Shown piece after piece: positions 58,435-64,000 of a stretch of DNA of 64,000 nt. A program made the translations under genes and the position numbers. Position 1 is the stretch's first letter. Every line of letters starts with the position of its first letter. The stretch comes from Pseudomonas sp. GD04019 (GTDB lineage Bacteria > Pseudomonadota > Gammaproteobacteria > Pseudomonadales > Pseudomonadaceae): positions 248,001 through 312,000 of the forward strand of contig NZ_JAOEEA010000002.1 in the NCBI RefSeq assembly GCF_029837695.1. The letters run 5' to 3'. A model generated the notes under the pieces. The model ran no database searches. It was not told the origin of the DNA and worked only from the letters and a program-made list of their open reading frames with translations.

Positions 58435-59490
58435 TCAGGCCTGCAGGCTGGCCATGTCGATCACGAAGCGGTACTTCACATCGCTCTTGAGCATGCGCTC
58501 GTAAGCCTGGTTGATCGCCTGGATCGGGATCATCTCGATGTCCGAGACGATGTCGTGGGCGGCGCAGAAGTCGAGCATCTCCTGGGTCTCGGCGACACCA
58601 CCGATCAGCGAGCCGGCGATGCGGCGGCGCTTGAAGATCAGGCCGAACACGTCCGGCGACGGGTGCGGCGAGTCCGGGGCGCCGACCAGGGTCATGGTCG
58701 CGTCGCGCTTGAGCAGGTTGAGGAAAGGATTGAGGTCGTGCGGCGCGGCCACGGTGTTGAGGATGAAGTCGAAGCTGTTGGCGTGTGCGGCCATCTCCTC
58801 GGCGTTCTTCGACACCACCACTTCGCTGGCGCCCAGGCGCAGGGCGTCTTCACGCTTGTTCGGCGAGGTGGTGAACAGCACCACGCGGGCGCCCATGGCA
58901 GCGGCGATCTTCACGCCCATATGGCCGAGGCCGCCCAGGCCGACGATGCCGACCTTCTGTCCCGGGCCGACCTTCCACTGGCGCAGCGGCGAGTAGGTGG
59001 TGATGCCGGCGCACAGCAATGGCGCTACGGCAGCCAGCTGGGCGGGGTCGGTATGGCTGATGCGCAGGACGAAGCGCTGTTCGACCACTATGTGCTGGGA
59101 GTAGCCGCCGAAGGTGTTCTCGCCGCCGAAGACCGGGCCGTTGTAGGTGCCGGTGAAGCCGCTCTCGCAGTACTGCTCCAGGTTCTCGTTGCAGGAGGCG
59201 CAATGGCGGCAGCTGTCGACCATGCAGCCGACGCCGGCCACGTCACCGACCTTGAACTTGGAGACGTTGCTGCCGACCGCAGTGATGCGGCCGACGATCT
59301 CGTGGCCCGGCACCGATGGGTACAGGGTGTTGTTCCATTCGTTGCGCGCGGTGTGCAGGTCCGAGTGGCAGACGCCGCAATAGAGGATGTCGATGGCCAC
59401 ATCGTCCGGGCCGACGGCGCGGCGCTGGATCTCGACGGGCGCCAGCGGGGTGTGCGGGGCCTGGGCGGCGAAGGCGAGGGTCTTGCTCAT
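58435..59490 (-). CDS. Zinc-dependent NAD(P) alcohol dehydrogenase
   Basis: A 351-residue medium-chain dehydrogenase of the cinnamyl-alcohol/YahK type. The catalytic Zn site has CGVCHSDLHTARNEW and GHEIVGRI, the structural Zn site CRHCASCNENLEQYC, and the NADP-binding GIVGLGGLGHMGVK. It probably reduces aldehydes. AAGGAGA precedes the ATG at 59490. Confidence 0.92.
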   Translation of the reverse strand: MSKTLAFAAQAPHTPLAPVEIQRRAVGPDDVAIDILYCGVCHSDLHTARNEWNNTLYPSVPGHEIVGRITAVGSNVSKFKVGDVAGVGCMVDSCRHCASCNENLEQYCESGFTGTYNGPVFGGENTFGGYSQHIVVEQRFVLRISHTDPAQLAAVAPLLCAGITTYSPLRQWKVGPGQKVGIVGLGGLGHMGVKIAAAMGARVVLFTTSPNKREDALRLGASEVVVSKNAEEMAAHANSFDFILNTVAAPHDLNPFLNLLKRDATMTLVGAPDSPHPSPDVFGLIFKRRRIAGSLIGGVAETQEMLDFCAAHDIVSDIEMIPIQAINQAYERMLKSDVKYRFVIDMASLQA

Positions 59491-59593
59491 GGAGGTCTCC
59501 TTGGCGAATCGGTAAGCCAGGGAGAGGTTAGAGCAGGGTGGCCGGGGCTGGTTTGCCCAATCCTGCCGAATCCATGCCCAGAGATGCGGGCAT

Positions 59594-59615
59594 GAAAAAG
59601 GGGGCCGCAGCCCCC
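59594..59615 (-). terminator. Rho-independent terminator of leuA
   Basis: AGGGGGC-CGCA-GCCCCCT (59598-59615); on the minus strand it is followed by five T, about 20 bases past the leuA stop. Confidence 0.88.
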
Positions 59616-59634
59616 TGATTCAAACGCGCTGTGC

Positions 59635-61305
59635 TCAGGCCGCCTGTACTTCTGTCTGTGCCAGTGCGCGGTTGAGGGCGCTGAACAGGGCGCGGAAGGT
59701 CGCGGTGGTCAGGTTCTCGTCGATGCCGATGCCGTGCAGCGGGCGGCCACCGTTCAGGCGTACCTCGATATAAGCCACGGCCTGGGCGTTGGTGCCGGCG
59801 CTGATGGCGTGCTCGTGGTAGTCCATGATCTCGATGTTCTGCGGCAGCGCGGCGACCAGCGCCTCCAGCGGGCCCTTGCCGGTGCCGTGCTTGCGGCGGG
59901 CTTCGCCTTCGTAGCTGACGTCGACGTCGACGGTGCAGATGCCGTTCTCTTCCTGCAGGCGATGGCTCTTCAGCACGTACGGGCTGTCGGCTTGCAGGTA
60001 CTCGCTCTGCAGCAGGCCGTAGATCTGCTGGGCGGTCATCTCCAGGCCGAGGCGGTCGGTTTCGCGCTGCACCACCTGGCTGAATTCGATCTGCATGCGG
60101 CGCGGCAGGCTGATGCCGTATTCCTGTTCGAGCAGGAAGGTGATGCCGCCCTTGCCGGACTGGCTGTTTACGCGGATCACCGCCTCGTAGTCGCGGCCGA
60201 TGTCGGCCGGGTCGATCGGCAGGTACGGCACTTCCCAGACGCCTTCCGGGTCCTGCTGGGCGAAGCCCTTGCGGATCGCATCCTGGTGCGAGCCGGAGAA
60301 GGCGGTGTGGACCAGGTCGCCGACGTACGGATGGCGCGGGTGCACCGGCAACTGGTTGCACTCTTCCACCACCTTGCGCACGGCGTCGATGTCGGAGAAG
60401 TCCAGCTCGGGGTCGACGCCCTGGGTGTAGAGGTTCAGCGCCAGGGTCACCAGGCAGACGTTGCCGGTGCGCTCGCCGTTGCCGAACAGGCAGCCTTCCA
60501 CACGGTCGGCACCGGCCATCACGGCCAGTTCCGAGGCGGCGACGCCGGTGCCGCGGTCGTTGTGGGTGTGCACGCTGATCAGCACGCTGTCGCGGCGGGC
60601 GACGTGGCGACCGAACCACTCGATCTGGTCGGCGTAGTTGTTCGGCGTGGCGCACTCGATGGTGGCCGGCAGGTTAAGGATCAGCTTCTGCGCTGGGGTC
60701 GGCTCGAACACGCCGATCACCGCGTTGCACACCTCGACGGCGAAGTCGATTTCGGTGGAGCTGAACACTTCCGGCGAGTACTCGAAGCCCCACTGGGTCT
60801 CCGGCTGCGCGGCGGCCAGGCGCTTGATGATCCGCGCGGCGCTGGTGGCGATCTCGACCACGCCGGCCTTGTCCTGGTTGAAGACGATTCGGCGGAAGCT
60901 CGGCGCGGTGGCGTTGTAGTAGTGGACGATGGCCTTCTTCGCGCCCTTGAGCGACTCGAAGGTGCGAGTGATCAGGTCCTCGCGGGCCTGGGTCAGCACC
61001 TGGATGGTCACGTCGTCAGGGATGTGGCCGCCTTCGATCAGTTCGCGGACGAAATCGAAGTCGGTCTGCGAGGCGGACGGGAAGCCCACTTCGATCTCCT
61101 TCAGACCCACGGCGACCAGGCACTTGAAGAAGCGCATCTTCTTCTCGGCGTCCATCGGCTCGATCAGCGACTGGTTACCGTCGCGCAGGTCGGTGGACAG
61201 CCAGATCGGCGCCTTGTCGATGATCTGGTCCGGCCAGGTACGGTCGGGCAACTGCACCTGGGTGAACGGGCGGTACTTCTTCGAAGGGTCTTTGAGCATG
61301 GTCAT
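59635..61305 (-). CDS. leuA: 2-isopropylmalate synthase LeuA
   Basis: A 556-residue enzyme of the long (type 2) LeuA class, making isopropylmalate from 2-oxoisovalerate and acetyl-CoA in leucine synthesis. Catalytic motifs are [11 protein letters not shown] and [10 protein letters not shown]; the C-terminal regulatory domain (about 430-556) binds leucine. AAGGA is 9 bases before the ATG at 61305. A 25-codon leader ORF rich in leucine lies upstream. Confidence 0.95.
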   Translation of the reverse strand: MTMLKDPSKKYRPFTQVQLPDRTWPDQIIDKAPIWLSTDLRDGNQSLIEPMDAEKKMRFFKCLVAVGLKEIEVGFPSASQTDFDFVRELIEGGHIPDDVTIQVLTQAREDLITRTFESLKGAKKAIVHYYNATAPSFRRIVFNQDKAGVVEIATSAARIIKRLAAAQPETQWGFEYSPEVFSSTEIDFAVEVCNAVIGVFEPTPAQKLILNLPATIECATPNNYADQIEWFGRHVARRDSVLISVHTHNDRGTGVAASELAVMAGADRVEGCLFGNGERTGNVCLVTLALNLYTQGVDPELDFSDIDAVRKVVEECNQLPVHPRHPYVGDLVHTAFSGSHQDAIRKGFAQQDPEGVWEVPYLPIDPADIGRDYEAVIRVNSQSGKGGITFLLEQEYGISLPRRMQIEFSQVVQRETDRLGLEMTAQQIYGLLQSEYLQADSPYVLKSHRLQEENGICTVDVDVSYEGEARRKHGTGKGPLEALVAALPQNIEIMDYHEHAISAGTNAQAVAYIEVRLNGGRPLHGIGIDENLTTATFRALFSALNRALAQTEVQAA

Positions 61306-61374
61306 CGGGGGTAATCCTTGGGCGGCGGCAGGCCGGGCGAATCGAGAAATCGAAGTGTGCGTCGGAGGCGGGAT

Positions 61375-61397
61375 TCAGCCACGCAGTCGTGGGCTGA
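61375..61397 (-). promoter_or_regulatory. Hairpin at the end of the leuA leader ORF
   Basis: On the minus strand TCAGCC(C)ACG pairs with CGTGGCTGA with one bulged C. It includes the last leader codons and the stop codon, so translation of the leader would control folding. Confidence 0.6.
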
Positions 61398-61452
61398 CCA
61401 GGCGCTGGCAGGCGTGTTGACGCAGCAGAATGAGGGTATGGGCCGTGTTCAT
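61375..61452 (-). CDS. Probable leuA leader peptide
   Basis: A 25-codon ORF starting ATG at 61452, 70 bases before the leuA start: MNTAHTLILLRQHACQRLV then SPRLRG. Five of 25 residues are Leu (7, 9, 10, 18, 23), three of them in ILL context near the start. A weak TAGGG lies 9 bases before the ATG. Position, Leu content and an overlapping hairpin fit a translation-coupled attenuator for leuA; the whole mechanism is inferred. Confidence 0.65.
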   Translation of the reverse strand: MNTAHTLILLRQHACQRLVSPRLRG

Positions 61453-61586
61453 GCTGACAACCCTACTGCTGGAGGTTAAAGCTGGCAAGGCTTGTGCGAA
61501 AAACGCGGATTGCTTGCGCTGATTATCTTGGATGAAAGAAATATTGCTGAACTAAGTTTTTATGCTGGATTTTATTGCGCGAGCAC

Positions 61587-62486
61587 TTAGGGCTTGAACG
61601 CCCCGATAAAGATCGCCGGGTCGACGCGGGCGTCGTTGAGGCTGACGTTCCAGTGCATGTGCGGCCCGGTGGCGCGGCCGGTGGCACCGACGCGGCCGAT
61701 TACGCCGCCGCGCGGCAGCTCCTGGCCCAGTTGCACGTCGACCTTGGACATATGGCAGAACATGCTGATCAGGCCCTGGCCGTGGTCGACGAATACCGTC
61801 TTGCCGTTGAAGAAGTAATCGCCAATCAGCGTTACCTTGCCGGCGGCTGGGGCCTTGATCGGCGTGCCGGCGCCCACGGCGAAGTCCAGCCCGGAGTGCG
61901 GGTTGCGCTCCTCGCCATTGAAGAAGCGGCGCAGGCCGAAGGGCGAGGAGAGCGGGCCGTTGACCGGTTTGTCGAACAGCAGGTTGCTCGGCTGGCGGGC
62001 GCTGAACTGCTGGTAGGCGCGGGTCTGCTCGGCCAGCTCGCGCTCGATGCGCGCCAGGTTCTTCGGGCTCGGGTTGACCTGTTCCTTGTTCTTCAGGGTG
62101 ATGCGCTGTTCGCGGTAGTGCTTGGCGCCGACCTGGAAGCTCAGCGCCTGGCCGTTCGCCTCGATCTGCTGCGGGCCCGGTTTGACCGTCAGCGGGATGC
62201 CGACGATGGCGATCCAGCGCTGGCCTTCCTCCTTCACCACCAGCACCGGTTTGCCCTGGTAGCGGGCCTGCGGCGCAGCGGGGCCGTCGCCAAGGTCGAG
62301 CACGGCGACGCCGCCGGGGACCGGCTTGTTCAGCAGGCGGGTGATAAAGCCATCGGCATGCGCGGGCAGGGCAAGGCTTAGCAGCAGGCTGACAAGTAGG
62401 CGCTGCAGGAGCGAGCTTTGCTCGCGAAGCTTCTTCGTAGCTGATGTTCGCGAGCAGAGCTCGCTCCTACGGATAGTGGCGGGCAT
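61587..62486 (-). CDS. M23-family (LytM) metallopeptidase with REP-altered N-terminus
   Basis: A 299-residue exported peptidase. The C-terminal M23 domain has NPHSGLDFAVG and HMHWNV, giving the His-x-x-x-Asp and His-x-His zinc ligands, plus a helical/beta region before it. The only usual start is ATG at 62486, 15 bases after the xseA stop. The next 30 or so codons (to LLQRLLV) are encoded by a REP doublet; the true hydrophobic signal (LLVSLLLSLALPAHADG) follows. The insertion keeps the frame and lengthens the signal peptide n-region. It likely acts on peptidoglycan. Confidence 0.85.
   Translation of the reverse strand: MPATIRRSELCSRTSATKKLREQSSLLQRLLVSLLLSLALPAHADGFITRLLNKPVPGGVAVLDLGDGPAAPQARYQGKPVLVVKEEGQRWIAIVGIPLTVKPGPQQIEANGQALSFQVGAKHYREQRITLKNKEQVNPSPKNLARIERELAEQTRAYQQFSARQPSNLLFDKPVNGPLSSPFGLRRFFNGEERNPHSGLDFAVGAGTPIKAPAAGKVTLIGDYFFNGKTVFVDHGQGLISMFCHMSKVDVQLGQELPRGGVIGRVGATGRATGPHMHWNVSLNDARVDPAIFIGAFKP
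62401..62471. repeat. REP doublet (REPIN-like) inside the peptidase gene
   Basis: Two 22-base copies lie head to head: AGGAGCGAGCTTTGCTCGCG continuing to 62428 (62407-62428) and its inverted copy at 62447-62468, identical at 21 of 22 positions, with 18 bases between. Each has its own GCGAGC/GCTCGC hairpin. It resembles Pseudomonas REPINs, normally intergenic. Confidence 0.85.
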
Positions 62487-62501
62487 GGGTTTATCCAGAA
62501 A

Positions 62502-63881
62502 TCAATCCAGTAGGGAAAGGGTCACCGGGGTGAGGTGGTTGTCCTCGACCCGTACATCGAGTTGGCCTTCGCCCAGGCGCGCCTTGAGGCGCTGACCGGG
62601 GCGGGTCTGGGCGGCGCTGCGCACGGCCTGGCCGCGCTCGTCGAGGAGGATGCTGTAGCCGCGACCGAGGGTGGCCAGTGGGCTGACGATATGCAGGGTC
62701 TGGGCAAGGCTCTGCAGCTGCTGCCGTTGCTCGCGCAGACGTGCCTGGGTGGCGCGCGGCAGGCGTTCGCCCAGGCTATCCAGGCGCTGGCGCAGCAGGG
62801 CCAGGGCGCGGCCCGGGTGCTGGGCGTGCAGGCGGCCTTCCAGGCGCGCTAGGCGCTCGTGGCGGCTGGTGGACTGCTGGGTGAAGGCGCGGCGCAGGCG
62901 CATGTCCAGGTCGTCCAGGCGTTGGGCCTGCTGGCGTAGGCGCTCGCCGGGATGGCGCAGGCGCCGGGTCAGGCTTTCCAGGCGCAGCTGTTCACGGTTC
63001 AGGCGCGTCTGCAGGCTCAGCGCCAGACGCCGGGTCAGACCGTCGAGGCGGCGTTGCAGGTCGGAGCTGTCCGGTGCCAGCAGCTCGGCAGCGGCCGAGG
63101 GCGTGGGGGCGCGCACGTCGGCGACGAAGTCGCTGATCGACACGTCGGTCTCATGGCCGACGGCGCTGACCACCGGCGTGACGCAGGCGGCCACGGCGCG
63201 CGCCACGGCTTCCTCGTTGAAGCACCACAGGTCTTCCAGCGAGCCGCCGCCACGGGCCAGGATGATCGCGTCGAAGCCGGCGCGGTCGGCCAGTTGCAGG
63301 CCGCGGACGATCTGCGCGGTGGCCTCGCGGCCCTGCACGGCGGTGGGAATCAGGGTCAGAGCCACCTGTGGCGCGCGGCGGCGGAACACGCTGATGATGT
63401 CGCGGATCACCGCGCCGGTCGGCGAGCTGACGATGCCGATGCGCTGCGGGTGGGCGGGCAGGGCGCGTTTGCGCTCGTTGGCGAACAGGCCCTCGGCGGA
63501 CAGTTTCTCTTTCAACGCCTCGAAGGCCAGGCGCAGGGCGCCGTCGCCGGCCGGCTCCACCGTGTCGAGGATGAGCTGGTAGTCGCCGCGCCCCTCGAAC
63601 AGCGAGACCTTGCCGCGCACTCTCACCGCCAGGCCGTCGCGCAGCGCCTGGCGCACGCGGGCGGCGTTCTGCCGGAACAGCGCGCAGCGCACCTGGGCCT
63701 GGCTGTCCTTCAGGGTGAAGTAGAGATGGCCGGAGGCGGGCTTGGCCAGGTTGGAGATCTCGCCTTCGACCCAGACCTGGGCGAACACGTCCTCCAGCAA
63801 CAGGCGGGCGCGGTTGTTCAGTTGGCTGACGCTGAGGGTGTCGCGGTCGAGACCGAGGCGCTGGAAGGGATCGTTGAGCAT
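62502..63881 (-). CDS. xseA: Exodeoxyribonuclease VII large subunit
   Basis: A 459-residue nuclease subunit. It has an N-terminal OB fold (about 20-105, VWVEGEISNLAKPASGHLYF), the catalytic core with GIVSSPTGAVIRDII and LARGGGSLEDLWCFNEE, and a coiled-coil C-terminal half of many Arg/Leu heptads. With XseB it degrades single-stranded DNA. It probably shares a transcript with the M23 gene. Confidence 0.94.
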   Translation of the reverse strand: MLNDPFQRLGLDRDTLSVSQLNNRARLLLEDVFAQVWVEGEISNLAKPASGHLYFTLKDSQAQVRCALFRQNAARVRQALRDGLAVRVRGKVSLFEGRGDYQLILDTVEPAGDGALRLAFEALKEKLSAEGLFANERKRALPAHPQRIGIVSSPTGAVIRDIISVFRRRAPQVALTLIPTAVQGREATAQIVRGLQLADRAGFDAIILARGGGSLEDLWCFNEEAVARAVAACVTPVVSAVGHETDVSISDFVADVRAPTPSAAAELLAPDSSDLQRRLDGLTRRLALSLQTRLNREQLRLESLTRRLRHPGERLRQQAQRLDDLDMRLRRAFTQQSTSRHERLARLEGRLHAQHPGRALALLRQRLDSLGERLPRATQARLREQRQQLQSLAQTLHIVSPLATLGRGYSILLDERGQAVRSAAQTRPGQRLKARLGEGQLDVRVEDNHLTPVTLSLLD

Positions 63882-63979
63882 GGCGGCATGATAAAGGCTT
63901 TACTGAAACAGCCATAGGCGCTTGACCGGTGCCGCGTGGTCATTAAGCTGCGCAGCCGTTTTTGCCTTGCGGTATTGCC

Positions 63980-64000
63980 ATGAGCGACCAGATCATCCTC
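63980..64000 (+). CDS. Possible start of a further gene (cut by window end)
   Basis: ATG at 63980 reads MSDQIIL to the edge. Only seven codons are visible and the ribosome site is weak, so identity and even existence are uncertain. Confidence 0.3.

Noticed and set aside
63945..63968. GCTGCGCAGC followed by TTTTT as a terminator
   Set aside because: The palindrome has no room for a loop and no gene ends nearby on that strand.

Overview
The window is ordinary chromosomal DNA of a gamma-proteobacterium, almost certainly a Pseudomonas (sensu lato). It is GC-rich and densely coded. Its gene blocks are typical of that genus: phu haem uptake, groES-groEL with colRS-inaA, mexVW, the icmP iron operon, queA-tgt-yajC-secDF, the isc operon running into ndk-rlmN-pilF-rodZ-ispG-hisS-bamB-der, and leuA/xseA. 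REP-type and other short intergenic palindromes also fit. I see no phage, plasmid, insertion sequence, CRISPR array or rRNA. There is one tRNA gene, tRNA-Leu(CAA).

Layout. 1-1.8 kb: end of an aminotransferase gene, sfsA and a small Rieske protein. 1.9-9.8 kb: haem-uptake locus with the receptor phuR divergent from tonB-phuSTUV, then phuW; one Fur-box-like site lies between the divergent units. 10.1-12.2 kb: SDR reductase, HugZ-like protein and FxsA. 12.2-17.7 kb: groESL behind a sigma-32-like promoter, the ColR/ColS two-component pair, an InaA-type kinase and a small secreted protein. 17.8-22.0 kb: MexV/MexW efflux pair (minus strand). 22.2-23.8 kb: a chemoreceptor. 24.0-29.2 kb: iron-related imelysin/di-haem/DUF1513 genes with a Fur-like site before icmP. 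29.3-31.6 kb: a LemA-GIDE pair, an RDD protein and a cold-shock protein. 31.9-32.5 kb: tRNA-Leu and a decayed antiporter gene. 32.5-38.8 kb: queuosine genes, yajC-secD-secF and a glycine-zipper protein. 38.9-41.4 kb: suhB, trmJ, cysE. 41.4-47.0 kb: iscRSUA-hscBA-fdx-iscX under two tandem IscR-type sites. 47.1-56.3 kb: ndk, rlmN, pilF, rodZ, ispG, hisS, yfgM, bamB, der. 56.4-58.4 kb: aminotransferase plus omega-amidase. 58.4-64 kb: zinc alcohol dehydrogenase, leuA with a probable leader peptide, an M23 peptidase with a REP doublet inside its coding start, xseA, and possibly the first codons of another gene.

Functional themes. Iron is the strongest: a complete haem uptake system with its own TonB, the imelysin operon, and Fe-S cluster assembly placed just ahead of Fe-S clients such as rlmN and ispG. 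A second theme is envelope and proteostasis: GroESL, SecDF/YajC, BamB, YfgM, RodZ, PilF, ColRS.

I did not find a convincing wholly new multi-gene system. The items most worth a second look are the REP doublet that supplies part of the N-terminus of the M23 peptidase, the leuA leader ORF with its overlapping hairpin, the low-GC mosaic in pilF, the LemA/GIDE pair with an EF-hand but no RING, the tonB dedicated to the phu operon, and the ndk -10 sequence sitting in the loop of a terminator.
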